Below are positions 11,496 to 24,775 of a stretch of 64,000 nucleotides of DNA, in pieces (position 1 is the first letter of the stretch; each line of letters starts with the position of its first letter). The notes below the pieces were generated by a model. The model had not been told where the DNA came from. It ran no database searches and saw nothing but the letters and a program-made list of their open reading frames with translations. Location of the stretch: positions 25,857,048-25,921,047 of the forward strand of contig CM019220.1 in NCBI GenBank assembly GCA_009741485.1, written 5' to 3'. Origin of the DNA: Malurus cyaneus samueli. Lineage: Eukaryota; Chordata; Aves; Passeriformes; Maluridae. Both the position numbers and the translations under genes were made by a program.

Positions 11496-14400
11496 CTACA
11501 TAAAACCAAAACAGGTATCAGACAGGTCTGGTCTACACTTCACAGACAATACAAATCATTTGAGCCCTGCTGACAATGCAACACAACATAAAGCAAGGGG
11601 TGAGAACACTCTAGGTATCCAGACAGCCATCACCTGTCAGCAGAGTCACATTCACAAAACACCCCTCCTTGGGACCATCCTGTCGAGCAGAAACCCAACT
11701 TAAAGCATTTATTAAAGGACTTGTTTTCTTCCAGACAAGATTGCCAGTGAGGAGGGGACACTTCTGAAAACACACTCTGTAGGTGACATTTTGTGTTATT
11801 CTCTCTTCAATTCAGTCACCTGTCACCAAGGTAAATCTTTAGTTATCGTTGTGTATTCCCTTAACTTTACATTTAGCATCCAGCATAATTACTCTTATTA
11901 TTATCTTTTTGCACTAGTCTCAATGACTAAAAATCACATGTGCTTGCTGGGTTTGGCTGCATGTTCCTTAAGACAAAGGGCTCTCGAATGAAGGATCACT
12001 TTGCTAAAGCACATTTCCTCTCTCCACACTGTAATGAGACTGTAAAATCAACACACGCTGTACTGGAATTACAGGATTAACATCACAGGGAAATTCCCTT
12101 CAGAATCAGATGCAGAACAATCACCCATTTTTTGATTAATATTTTATCCCCTCAAGCACAGACCTAACAATCTGTGAATAGAGGTTTTCTGCATCTGTCT
12201 TACTACTTCTTTGGGATCATCAGGGAGCATTCCTGAGCTAACTACATCAGGGGAACGCTCATACATTGTATTTGAGACAAAAACAAAAAAAATCAATAAC
12301 TTCTGTCTTTACCCATTTCACTCTTTGTCATTTGTTGGTTTAGGGAACAAGGTGCTAAAGTGTAGAAATTGCACAGGCTTCTGACCAGCTTAGTGAGTGA
12401 CTTGCACAGGTTTTATGTCACTTGCTGATATAGCTGCGCATCAAGTACCTACAAAGTACTTTGGTTTTGTTGAGCACCCTCTTATAATCACCAAGAAGGG
12501 TCAGTGATACCAAACTGGATCAGGTCCAAAGAGTCCCAGTCATCTGCAATATATAACAAATGTGTAGCTCTGCTCTGCTGCTGTAATACCAGGCCTAATT
12601 GTCCTGCATTCATCTTCAGAAGACGGTAAGAAAAACCTGAGAGGGACCAGCAACTAGTCCATGTGCTAATGGGACGGGTGGGGTATGAAGAATGGATGGC
12701 AGAAAAGCAGAAACTGAGGTGATCTGGCACAGAGTTCCTACAGTTCGTAAACTGAGAAGAACCCATTGCATTCTCGGCCTTAAATCAGGCTCCCAGTGAA
12801 GTGCAGGGTATTGCAGAGGTGGCAGAGAAGGACTGGCACCCTCATGTTCTGCCAGCCCTCCTCCGGTCTCTCACCATGGCAGCCTTTTGTGTCACAGACA
12901 CCTTCTTCCAGACAGTGCCATAAATGAACACCAGCAGCCCACTTTCCTCCCATGTAACTGCACTACCTTCAGGATCCTGACATGGAATAATCACCCCTCT
13001 GTTCCTAAACGCAGCTGTTTGCTAGCACATAATATACAAAAAATGGGGTGATAAAAGCCTTGTCTCTACCTCCTTTCTAGTGAGGAAGAGCAAATACCAG
13101 GCAATTACAAAACAGAGTATCTGCTCAGGTGAACTTCTCAATTCAGACATCCATAATAAGAAAACATGGCAATTTATTCATTTGATTCCATTTGTGCCTC
13201 TGCTGCTATGGAAAGCTGAGTACTTTGAGGCTTAGAATCTACCATATGCTATAAAATGATTTACTCTGCTGCTTTTTTATTTGTACAGGATGCTCCCCCT
13301 GAGAAACACAATGGTTTCTCATTTACAAGGCAGTCCTGCTGGCATCACTGAAAGGGAGGGGAAAAAAGCACAAATATGAAATGAATCTAATGTTGCAACA
13401 AAATGGGATGCAGTGTTCAAGTGACCTAATTAATGCCCAGTGCAGACTGGAAGGCTTGGAATACTTTAATAGCCAAGGGTAAAGTTTTAAGGTTAATTAA
13501 ATACCGTGCTTGGCCAGGAGCTATCGGCACTACTCAAGTATTTACCAAGGAGATTTGGGAAGAAAGGAAAGATTATGTCTGCTGATTTTCACTGGGAACT
13601 TGCATCTGAGTGTCCTTTTTGGTTACCCAAGCTCAGTGGATGCATGCACACGCACACACCGTGTGAATCCCGGGATGTGACTGCTGTGGGCCATGTCCAC
13701 CTGGGTGCCACTTCAAGTATTTCCAGCCCTTGGTGCACAGGACACACAAGACTGGTGGTGTGGTCCTAGGGAGGTACAGCGGGCTTTCAATCCCTCCTAG
13801 AAACACCTGCTCAAGGTATCCTGAACCAGTTTAAAGCTCCTGATTACTTTCACAGATATCTGAATAAGCCCCAAATGTAGTGACATTTGTATGGTCTCAT
13901 AACAATTAAGTAATAATTAAATAATTCTGCTGCTGGGCATATGTGTGTAAAATTTCCTACACAAAATCTGAAACCTTTCTTCCATGAAAAATGAATAGTG
14001 CTAAAAAAGACATCTGCTCTTCTCTAAGTCAGGCAATAATCCTGTTTGGACTCATTCTAAAAGTAAAATCATCAACAATAAAAGCATTTTCTTTTCTATT
14101 TTTCATGCTGAAGGTACTTTTTCCCACCTCAGAACCCAAGTCTATAATCCAGGGCATAGCTCTTTTGCGACAGAATCACTGAATCACACCAATATTTGTG
14201 TTACAATGGCAATACGTTACCAGAGTGTGTTTCGTTATGCAGATTTCCTGGGAGAAGGGAAAGAAAGAAATAGTCTGGTTTCTGAAACCATGTAAATGGC
14301 AGGTAAAACTGGACCAAACAGATGAGATGTCATATTTTAGAAACCCAAAGAGTTTAATATTACCTTGACAATTCTAGAGACATTCATTTTCATTTCAATT

Positions 14401-15139
14401 TTAAAAATGCACTAAAAAAGGAGAAAGAGCTCAGCCTCTGTTTTCTTCTGTTTTAGGGAAAACAAAATAAAAAAGGGGAAAACCAAACTGATCACACACA
14501 ACTACCAGTTCTCACCAATCAGCTGCTCTGTGGTAGAAGCTCATGCACACATTTATTCAGCACTAAATGCAATTCTTTTTTTGTTGTAGTACATCCTACC
14601 TCATTACCTTGGTAGTGAAAGCAACCAAAGAACAGCTGACAGGACATAACTAGCTCAGATTCAGCAACTCATTTTATGCTGAGAATTTACAGTCTCAGCT
14701 CAGAAAGAATTTTTTATTCTACAAATCAAACTTCCAGCCCAGGAAGGGCCCACTCTTGTGTATGTTTCTGCTCAGGGATGCTCTTCATCAGCTATCAGGG
14801 TGTGCTCCTGGATTACCCATGGAAGAGTTCACCACTTCCAACACTGTCAATACTCTCAATTGCATTTAACACAAAATGTTGTTTCTAAGCCCAAACTCTC
14901 AATTCACAAACTTGGATAGTCATTAGAGCAATCCTTCTTTTCCTGAAGACACTGGTCTTTCAAGCATAATGCTCAAAGTGACTATCTTTAACTTTTTACT
15001 TCCTAATTTGTAAGAAACCACATGAACTATTAAAAAAAAAGTTTATGCTGTTCCAGCGAGGAAAGAACAGGGGAAAAAGGAGAAATAAAAAAATTACCCC
15101 GTGTGTGTTCTGCTGATAAATACTTTTGTGTGCAGACAC

Positions 15140-15185
15140 CAGACACTGGGCTAAGTCTCAGCTGGTATAAATTAGTATTACTCCA
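15140..15185. repeat. Old palindromic interspersed repeat, copy 2 (one arm)
   Basis: The segment 15156-15171 reads TCTCAGCTGGTATAAA, identical over 16 bases to 39002-39017. It is followed by TTAGTATTACTCCATCAACC, matching the expected arm leading to the centre of the palindrome. The opposite arm is not recognisable. Confidence 0.5.
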
Positions 15186-18100
15186 TCAACCTCAATTTCC
15201 TTTCCGAAGCTCACAATATTGCTATTTAAAAGAAGTGTGTGTGTGCAGAGAAATGACAGGAAATATTCCCATGGACCCTGGTGTGAAGTGTCCTGTGGGA
15301 TCAGCATTTTAACGATGTTTTAAGCAACTATGTAAGAGGGAAAGACACAAGGCCATTGTGTGTTTTATGTGGAGCTGGCCTTTGAGCCTCACACAGCCTA
15401 GGGCTAGGCTTCTTTCTCCTTCCCCTGAAAAGAGTACCCTTTTCCATTCCCCTGGAAGAATTTCCTTGGACTTTTTGCTTTGTGGCAGTGGAGAAGGACG
15501 CATAACCGGGTGTAAACCATAGCTAGCTTTCAACATTTCTCCTGTTCTTTCCTGCAAAGGTCATGTCCTTGGCATTCAGGGACTGTCCCTTTTGTCACCC
15601 CCAACACGCAGCTAGGAGACTGCAAACTAATTTCTCCTTCCAGAGCCAGCACTGCTTAGCTGAAAATTTTCAACAACAAAATCATGGGAGCTCTCTTGCA
15701 GCATCTGTCCTGCTGAGCAAGGAATGGGAACACAAGGAGGGGCAGATCAGCAAGAAAATGACACCCTGCAAAAGAGTGAGACCCAGAGACTTGTACATTC
15801 CTATCCATCCCCCAAAACTAGCCCTCCTTCCTCTCCTCTCGCTTCCCCTTGTGGCTTCAGTCAGGTGATCTAGCCATCTGCAAGACAGAGATAATTGGAA
15901 GCACCAAAGTAGATGTCTGTAGCATGCATGTAAACTGATGGGCTTGATAACAATGCTTGAAAAAAATCCAAACCCTCTAGGGGCTGTTTCCAGTTTTCTG
16001 GAACAATTAGTCTCCATAGAAATCATTTCAATCAGTGTTTAGTGTCGGCCAATGCTGGTGCTGTTAAAGCAGGATGAGCAGGATGCTGGTAGGGATAAGA
16101 AAATCCCCACCTCACCCTATTCTGTGTGCAATGATGAAGTTATGAGCAGGAGTCACACCAAAATGCACTCCAAGGCTTCAAAATGCTCAGCAAAAACAAC
16201 ACACTAATGATTTGGAAAGAGAGTCAGGAGAACTCAATCCCAATGAGATGCAAAATAAAACACTCCAAAGCATACTCTTAGTCATCCTCAGGAATATAAT
16301 TTCCATGTAAGACACGGGAGAGAAGGAAATTAATAGAATTTTTTCAGTTAGTATAAGCCCTAACATTAAGCTGAGTAATCATTTTTGTACTCTTCCCTGG
16401 TGCCTTTACAGTCCCAGGAAAAAGGACTTTGCTGCAGACATCCACGGGTTGGTGCTCACGACCCTCACGCTGAGCTTCACTGGGGGAGTGATACTGGGAT
16501 GTGAGCTGAGATTTATTCCTGGTCCCAGCTGAATCTGGAGCTCCCTGTTGCTGCCTGTCCTCGCTGTGCCCTCACTAAACAACTAAATGAAGACAGTGGA
16601 TCAAACATCACCTTAAACATTCACCAGGGGAGGCACAGACATATTTGCCCAGAGGAGAAAGAGGCACTAGTTGAATTCAAAGTGCTGGTTTAAGCTAATT
16701 TTGTTGAGAAAAGTGAAGTGGTTGTGTGAATGTTTCTATTTTAAGCCTAAACAAAGTCAGTCAGGCTATAAATGAAAGAACTGTCCGCATGGGGTTTGCA
16801 CTGGTTTAGCTTCAGGTGGTAGAAAAATCAATGCAAGGTCAACCACTGCAGCTTCTTTGGTCAGACAAGGTTAAGGACTTACCCTACTTGTCATGGTGTT
16901 AGTCTGCTTTAGATTTCCTCAGAAATCTATCAACAAGAGAAAACCCAATTTTAACAAATAACTGTCTAATAAACCCAGACGTTGAGTGGAATTTGGAAAG
17001 CTCCTCCACAACAGAATCTCAAAGATCCTGGCTATCACAGCGATAGCTAAGGATCAGCTATCCTAACCTAAGGAACAGCTGACTGAAGGCATCACTCCCT
17101 GGTTAACAAGACAAGGATGCCCTTGTTGCACAAGGAGTGTGCATTTTGTTGGGAACTAAATCAGTGGTTCAACTCCTACCTGACTGACCAAGCCCACAAC
17201 AGGTACTTGCAAAGAGCAAAGCCCTTTTCACTAACTTTAACCAGCAGAAAGCCACCTTAGGCAGATAATCACTCACTTCAATATCTTTAAAATCATTCAT
17301 GACATTTTAAATGTTGATTTTAGCCTCCAGGGTGTCTACAAAGAAAGCAATTACTTAATAGAGATACACGAATATTTTGGCAATAAGAAAAATGTCTAGT
17401 GTGCCTTTGCAGGCTTAAATTGGTCAGAGGAAAGTACTATTTAAAAAATTTTTATATTTTTGTCACCAAAATATAGCCTGTATAAGCAATGCTGAATAGA
17501 TTTTATTTCAGCTTGCATTTTTAGGTTTATAGAAATGATTTTACAAAAATAATTTCCAGATGAAGCCATATGAATCCACTCAACAATGAAGAGCAAAATG
17601 GAAAAAAAGAAGTAGGAGTGTTCCCTAGTGTACCCACAGTCTAGCTTTTCTTGGTATCTGTAGGTACATGGTAATTTTTAATCAAAATGGAAAACATACT
17701 TTTTTTTTCTAAAGTAAAAAAATCTAAACCCTTTGAGTACCAAAAATCTAATGACAACTTTGAAAAGTTAAAAGAAGTTCCATTTTAGAAGACTTTGTGA
17801 GACACTAATTTTGAATAAAATTATAACCATTTTTGGACAGCTACCATTTAGCATTTAGTGCCACAGATAAGCCTTCAACCCTGCAGTCTGAGACATTATG
17901 TTCATTATCCATACTAATAGCTCCAGAAAGTTCTGAAAACAAATTCACAGAGTTTGACATTTCTTGCTTTCAACAATCTTTTTGGCAATCTTCAGTCCTT
18001 ATGTATATTAACACATGCAGTGTTAGTTAACATATTAATACTAGCAAATGTAAATGCATACAAACATTTTTTTGGTTGTATTTACTTTCTACAACACTAT

Positions 18101-18291
18101 CGAATTCCATTCTGCTCTAGAGATTTTTACATCCATCCCTCTCTATCTAAGAGGGATAAGACAATTTTACAGAGGGTAGAAATAATGACTTCTGAATACT
18201 TCTGCCATCCTTTTCTTTTCTAATTATCACTCACTATCAGAAAGGAAGGGGAAGGGAGTCACACATTTTATACACAGCTTGAACCCCTACA

Positions 18292-18769
18292 TAAGAAGGA
18301 CATGGACCTGCTGGAGTGAATCCAGAGGAGGCCATGGAGATGCTCCAAGGGCTGGAGCCCCTCTGCTCTGAAGCCAGGCTGGGAGAGCTGAGGGTGTTCA
18401 TCTGGAAAAGAGAAGGCCCTAGGGAGACCTCAGAGCCTCTTCTGGAGCCTAAAGGGACTCCATAAGAGCTGGAGAGGGACTGGGGACAAGGCCTGGAGTG
18501 ACAGCACAAGGGGGAATGGCTTCCCATTGTCAGAGGGCAGGATTAGATGGGATAGTGGAAAGGAATTTCCCCATGTGAGGGTGGTGAGGCCCTGGCACAG
18601 GGTGCCCAGAGCAGCTGTGGCTGCCCCATCTCTGGGAGTGTGCAAGGTCCCATTGAATGGGGTTTGGAGCATGCGGTAGTGGAAGGTGTCCCTGCAGATG
18701 GCAGGGGGTGGAACTGGAGAGTCTTTAAGACCCCTTCCAACACAAACTATTCTGGGATTCTCTGATATG
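18292..18769 (+). mobile_element. CR1 LINE 3' fragment
   Basis: A roughly 480-base 5'-truncated CR1 in plus orientation. Recognisable blocks are the end of the reverse-transcriptase frame region (GGGAGAGCTGAGGGTGTTCA), then GTGAGGGTGGTGAGGCCCTG, then the tail TTCTGGGATTCTCTGAT, a decayed form of the ATTCTATGAT CR1 end. It lies in the intron just past exon C, opposite to the gene. It is diverged and has no intact frame. Confidence 0.92.
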
Positions 18770-18972
18770 ACTTTTTGGGTAAATTTGCACAGGTGACTTG
18801 GCTTTATTTTCATGCCTGCATATGTATAGATACTAAAAAATGAAATACCGATGTAAACAAAATAAGCACAAACAGGGCTGTTAAACAGGACAGAGTGAGG
18901 ATTTTAGCCCATCTTTTCTTCTCCTGCCTCTGTGAGTGTAAGCAATCTCTAAGATGCAAGCAATGCAAAGAC

Positions 18973-19001
18973 AAAAGGAAGAAAGGAAGGAAGGAAGAAA
19001 A
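18973..19001. repeat. (GGAA)n simple repeat next to exon C
   Basis: Interrupted GGAA units on the plus strand read as a TTCC pyrimidine tract in the transcript, 70-98 bases past the exon C donor. Confidence 0.85.
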
Positions 19002-19070
19002 ACAGATGGGAAAAAAACCCGCACGAGACGCTCCAAGTCCAAGGGAGTTCAGGAGGCGGCTTGCACCCAC

Positions 19071-19208
19071 CATGGTGACTCATGACCTGCCCGGCAGCCT
19101 CCAGACTGACATTCTGCAGATAGTTGTGGCAGCGTTCCTTGTGCTCCTCCAGAGAACTGCGCTGCTTGTAGCTGCGGCCGCAGTAGTTGCACTTGTGAGG
19201 CTTCCCCA
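19071..19208 (-). CDS. IKZF2: IKZF2 exon C: zinc finger 4 and start of central linker
   Basis: This 138-base exon encodes residues 146-192. It starts [14 protein letters not shown] and contains zinc finger 4 with Cys152, Cys155, His168 and His173 (spacing of four between the histidines, usual for this finger in the family). It then runs into the Helios-type linker [15 protein letters not shown]. The acceptor is ccacag and the donor is ATG followed by gtgggt at 19070, less consensus-like than the other donors. Both edges are phase 1. A (GGAA)n run on the plus strand, (TTCC)n in the transcript, starts about 70 bases into the downstream intron. The exon could be skipped without breaking the frame. 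Confidence 0.96.
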
Positions 19209-22100
19209 CTGTGGAAAGAATGAGAGCATCGGGTCAGATCCACGGCAGCCCGTTCTGCAGTCAACAAAGCTCACACCTCCGCCACAAACAACTCTTGTGA
19301 TGGAAAGACACCTAAGAAAGGTTACTTTAGCCCCAGGCCTTTCTCCCAGCCCCGTTTTCCCACCGCACACGCCTCCTCCCACCTGCTGGGTGCTTTGCCC
19401 CATCCGTTTTTCACACTAACGCTGCATCAGCAGAAGGAAAAGGAGGCGGCCTTGGTGGCAAAGCAAATAAACAGATGCCAAGAGGGGGAAAATACCAAGC
19501 AGCTGAATCACACCACAGCACTGCCCGCGCGTCACCATGTCTCGTGGGAAAGAAACTTCTGAGGCCTTTGGCCCATGGCACATGCAGTTGCCTTCACAAA
19601 AATGAGCTGCCCTGGTGGCCTAATTCTTCTCCCAGCTGTGGGGAAACCCATTACATGGCTCGGAGGAGTTCTTTCATTGAGAAAATTTTGCCAAAAATAC
19701 TCAGGGAGGGTTGGAAAATAAACAGAAAGTAACTTGGGTAACAGCACTGTTATGTGTCGGAACTGAACAACCACCAGTAATTCAGAGACCAGAAAATATT
19801 AAAGAATATTTCATATAAATATACATACACAAAAATATAGAGGGCCATGTACAATGAAAATCAAGCCAGATGAATGCAAGACGTAACTCCAATTTTTAAT
19901 ATTTTTCATTTTGCTCAGCAGCATTAAGCATGAACAGCAAATGCTTCTCAATACACGCAAAACCTGGCACCAAATTCTCATAAATTATATCCATTTCATA
20001 GTATGTCATTAAGAAACCACAAGAATGGCCTAGCTCAAGGCCAGAAAGCTAGCCAGAAGGTATTTTGCCAAGTGGTGCTAATAAAGGCTTTTAATATAAT
20101 TTAAACTTGTAGAACATGAACATTTATCCTCTAATAACTAAAGAGCTATTAAGTCAGTGCTGCAAGTCTAGTAAAACATCATCGGCTGCAGGCTTCAGAG
20201 CTGGCTGAGGGAAGGGGAAGGTCAAACTTCTTCCCGAGTTTTAAAAATCTTAGGTAAGAATTTTAGTTTCTGGCCAAAGAAATTGAGAACATCCTCTGTT
20301 GGATAATCTACATGTTTCTGTTGGGTTTGTCCCAATATTGAAAGCTTTTCACAGTCATTTACTTAATGAAATCTGAGCTGTACTAATTGCAGCCAAACTG
20401 CACCGTCACCACTGGGATGGGAAATGCAGGGAAGCTGTGGGGGGACAGGCACAGCCAAGAAGGAGCTGGACAGAGAGCTCAAACACAAAAAACCTGAGTC
20501 AGGACAATTCTCTGGTCCCTCAGCAGGACCAGCACGTGCCACATCACCCTATAATGGAAGATGAAAAAGCCTGAGCCTGTGGAATCAAAGCTGGTCCAAC
20601 AGTTTCAAATGTTTCCGTCTCAGAAGAACGGGACTTGATGAAGGCAGTGTGCTTGCAGAAAGATTCGGGTTTTCCCAAAAAGCTTGTGTGTGCATTTTGG
20701 TGGCACAGCCAAGTTTTCCACCAAGGAAAAAAACCCTGCTTTTAATAAGTATCCAAACTGAGGATTTCTTTGTTTAGAGATAAGGCTTATCCTCAAGAAA
20801 GCGTGTCTTAGACCAGAGTTGTCATGGCCTTTATTTTAGTTTGCTCACTTGCTTAAATTGTTGCCATAACTGATGCTGGTAATGGAATTCTCAGTGGAGG
20901 CCCAGCGTGAGACTCATTATCATTCCCAGAATAATTGCCCTTGATGTGAATGATCTGGATCAAACCTCAGCTCTTAAACATAAACCAGCCAGCTCATTCT
21001 GGAGGCACCTTTAGGAAAACACACCAGAGGCTCCCCAGGATGGAAAGACTTTTATAAACACCATTACAATGCTTCATCGTGCATCTAGATGGCATCAATG
21101 TCTGTCACTCTGACACCTTCATTAGAAGCTAATGTGGTGTCTAATAAAAAAAAAAAATCCAGTGCAGTGGAAGGGATTATCTTAACTGAGTTGAAACAGG
21201 GCTGAATTAGGCCACCTGGTTTGGCTACTCAAAGCTATCAAGCAACTTAGATAAACTGTAAGACACAAAGAAAAGGGATGACTGCTTGCAGCTATTTTAG
21301 GGAGCTATAATTAATTAAATTATCATTTAACACAGAGAGAAATATTCTGCTACAAGCCCGTATTATAAAAAAAATTAATAATTGATTCAACAATCAAAAA
21401 AGAGGTTTTATTAGACCTCTTCAGATGGTTGCTCCCTGCATTGCAACCATTTCAGTAACTATTCACATAGAATATGGCAGAGCTTTTCCAATGATAGCTC
21501 GGATGGCCAGCTAGCCAAATTCCATCAGGTTTGAAGGTTAATAGACACGACAGAAGTTAATGATAAAGACATGATTTGTACAGGCAATATGGGATTTGAG
21601 GAACATAATTCCTCAAGGAAAGAAATACTCCCAGCATACATGCTCCCTTCTCTGGGGAGGAGATAAGAGAATAAACATCATGTGGCAAATGTTAGTCATG
21701 TTGCCTAATAGACAGCTGCAAAAGATGAAGTTTGTGAGTGCCAGTTGAGTAGGATCAAGTACAACTCCCTTGGGTTCATTTCCCAATTCCACCCCCCCTG
21801 GCTCTAAAGATGCAATCACATCATAGCCCCACAGGTGTAAAATGTGATTTACACTATAAAATTACACAGAGTGACTGTGACTTGTGTTAAGGAGCAATTG
21901 ATCAGGTCAGACCACAATGGAATCAGTTCTGATAGCAGGCGTTTGTGTCACCAGCAATTCTCACAGCCTGTTTGGTAAGAGTTCAGTGAGCCGAAGCAGC
22001 AATTACAGTCTAGATTTTAGAAATTGTATCATTGTGACAAATGTCAAACCACTGAAATAGCTGCAAATATCCCGTTGTATTCTCAAAAAAGTTAATGACC

Positions 22101-22116
22101 AAAAAAAAAAAAAAAA
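22101..22116. repeat. Poly-A run (A16)
   Basis: Sixteen consecutive A on the plus strand; no retrotransposon body was recognised next to it. Confidence 0.9.
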
Positions 22117-23946
22117 TGGAAGTGAATGTTGCCAGTGGGTGTACATTTCTATGTATTTCATATTACCTGACAGAAAGCTGCAAAAGTCTTTTAGAGAATT
22201 CAATTTCAGTGATAATCTCAACAGCGTACTTTGTTCCACATAACAACCTGACATGAAACCACATGACTGCCGAAAGAGATTTCAACCTTTGTCAAATATT
22301 TTAGTGTAGGTAAACAGCAGTATTCAAGATTTGCCCCTGAAACAGGTGGCTCACACTACCGGGCATAAGCAATCCCTGCCTGTAGGGCAATGACTTGAGA
22401 GTAAAACGTCCAACAGCGCTACATTTACCAAATCCCTCTCAAAAACCCCACTGAAGACAGGTCTTTCCACCATGGAGCCAAGCTCCAAGTTTGCTTGATT
22501 TTAATCTGCTTTCTTCAAAATTCTCCCTGAAGATCAGAGTACACAGGACACCACATTTGACATTGTATGCAACCACCGCTTGCAAAGTCAGGCTGGAAAT
22601 CCCTGGTTTGGGGTAATTATTCTGTTACCACCTTTTCAGGGTCAACAATCAGATAAAAAACATCACTTATTCTCACAAAAACAGCACGGCACAGTCAACG
22701 CAAACAAGCCCAAAATCTTGAGAAATCTTCCATCTGTTGTTAAACTGGGAAAGACCAGAGCACTGGGCAAAACCCAGTGGCCACACCTATGAAACAGCTA
22801 ACTTGAAGAAAATAAAAACCCCACTTTATATTTCTTACTGAAATGTCAGAATTTCCATGCATTTAAGCTCAGATTTGGACAGATGACAACATGGCACAGA
22901 AAACCCACGGTGGAATCTCAGCCTCAAATGGAAAATATTATGACAGTCACAGTGAAAAAGACATTTAAATTTGAAGTACAATTTTTACCCTGGAAACAGG
23001 TGAACCACTCGTCGAAATTCACAGCAGAACGGATTTTGCTTGTGAAATTAAAATGCTCATGTGGAGGGAGGAGGGGAAAGAGGAGGAGGACATAAAAGCA
23101 AGGTGTTTCTGAGTTAGGAATACTTTTGAGTCCTGTGGGTGAACTTTGATAGCTGAGAAGTCTGCGTGCAGTGACAACGAGATGGTGTAACTCTAAGGTC
23201 AATATTCAAGACAGAAAGCAGACTTGGGCCTAGGGAAACTTCTTTAAAGTCATAAAAAAAGGTCAGTGAAAGAGAAAGAGCCCGCGAGGCATTCACACAG
23301 CACTCTGCTCTCAAAAGAGATGGGAGTGCATAGGAGAATATAAAGTACGTCAAAGGGAAACAACAAGGCATCCCAGGTAGCACCTTGCCATAAGCGTATC
23401 AAGCGAGAAAGGCTTAAAGAACCGTTTCAGAACCCCGCTGAGCTAAAATCCTGCCTCCCTGGCAAAGAGCACTGACATAACACTCCCTATTTTGGGGAGC
23501 ACATTGCCCTCTGCAGCAATGCAGAGCAGAATTCCTCCCTGTCCATTCGCCTGTGTCCCAAGTCTCGGCCACAGCTCAAGCACTCGCACCTCCTGCTTGC
23601 ACAGGGATGGGCACTGCTGCCCATGTGACGTGCACCAGCCCAGCCCAACGAGCAGAGGCTTTGCACTGGGCTTTGCTTCAGGTTTCCATTACTTTTGCTC
23701 TATTGGCCTGGCCAGACTGTGGAAGTGAAGCCAGCGAGGACTTTTGTACTGTATGGCCATCTGATGCGGCTGCTTTTGGTGTGAGGGAGATCCTCTGACA
23801 GCAGTGCACCAAGTGGGACTTATTTCTGTAAAATATGAACTCCTGTTCAGTCCCTAGCACCTTGGAGCTGGAGCAAACACCAATACTCTCCGATCGAAGC
23901 TTTCTGAAACAGTGTTTAATTTAAAAAGTTCTTTTGGGCTGATACT

Positions 23947-24412
23947 TCATAGAACCACACAGAATCAACTTGGCTGGAAAACGATCTTTGAGATCAACCT
24001 ATGACCTGACACCAGCTTATCAACTAAATCATAGCACTGAGTGCCACATCCAGTCTTTTTTTAAAAGCCTCCAGGGATGGTGACTCTACCACCACCCTGG
24101 GAAGCCCATTGCAGTGCCCAATCACTCATATTGGGATTATTTTATTCCTAATGTCGAGCCTAAACTTCCCCTGGTGCAGCTTAAGACTATGTCCTCTCAT
24201 TCTGTCAGTAAGTGTCTGGGAGACCGACCCCCACGTGGCTACACCTTCCTGTCAGGCAGTTGTAGAGAGTGATAATGTCACCCCTGAGCCTCCTTTTCTC
24301 CAGACTAAACAACCCCAGCTCCTTCACCCACTCCTCATGGGGCTTGTGTTCCAGACCCTTCACCAGCCTTGTTACCCTTCTCTGGATATGTCCGAGCATC
24401 TCAGCATTATCA
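23947..24412 (-). mobile_element. CR1 LINE 3' fragment with end of ORF2
   Basis: A CR1 tail in minus orientation, same sense as IKZF2. Its 3' end is at left (CATAGAACCACACAGAATCA). A minus-strand frame at 24205-24399 keeps the CR1 ORF2 C-terminal signature ([18 protein letters not shown], then LYNCLTG), ended by an early stop. The copy is 5'-truncated and not autonomous. Confidence 0.92.
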
Positions 24413-24595
24413 GTGAGGCTGTAATGTCCACCATCATAATAATAATCTTCATTAATTCACTAATTGTTTTCTTCCCTAAAACTGGAAGGTGAAGGGAACT
24501 GTTTTGCAGTTGTACACAGTGCCTACAAAGCAGCCCTTTGCCTTGAAAGTGACTTATCAGAGTACAATCAGTTTTAACACAGAGGTAAGAAATGT

Positions 24596-24775
24596 GATTA
24601 TGGTGCTGGGTTGGGACTAGGGAGAGTAGGGTTCAACTTTTGGTTACACCACAAATTTGTGACTGCAGGCAAGTTATTCTGATTTCCTGGGCTTCAATTA
24701 TTCATACGTATGATTAAGGTAATAATTCCCTTCTTCACAGCATGCAAACGAACTCATGCACTTTGCCAGCTGCAC
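24596..24775 (+). mobile_element. MIR-like (CORE) SINE relic
   Basis: The order of motifs follows the MIR consensus: a start GATTATGGTGCTGGGTTGGG, a box-B-like GGGTTCAACTTTTGG, the core TGTGACTGCAGGCAAGTTAT (24659-24678), then GGGCTTCAATTATTCATACG and ATTAAGGTAATAATTCCCTT. It is heavily diverged. It lies about 180 bases to the right of the CR1 copy at 23947. Confidence 0.7.

Larger units (their letters stand above)
11496..19070 (-). other. IKZF2 intron between exons C and D
   Basis: This is a 7575-base intron. Near its 5' end lie the (GGAA)n run and the plus-strand CR1 at 18292-18769. Copy 2 of the palindromic repeat lies at 15140-15185. The rest is A/T-rich single-copy sequence without recognisable genes. 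Confidence 0.9.

Noticed and set aside
14169..14187. CAGAATCACTGAATCACACC, resembling a CR1 tail
   Set aside because: It is about 20 bases with no CR1 body on either side, so it is not separable from chance.
18430..18813. Long minus-strand frame
   Set aside because: It lies within and antisense to a CR1 tail, so it is a repeat-derived chance frame.
18895..19419. 174-codon plus-strand frame overlapping exon C
   Set aside because: It is the antisense shadow of the finger-4 exon and its introns, with no recognisable family.
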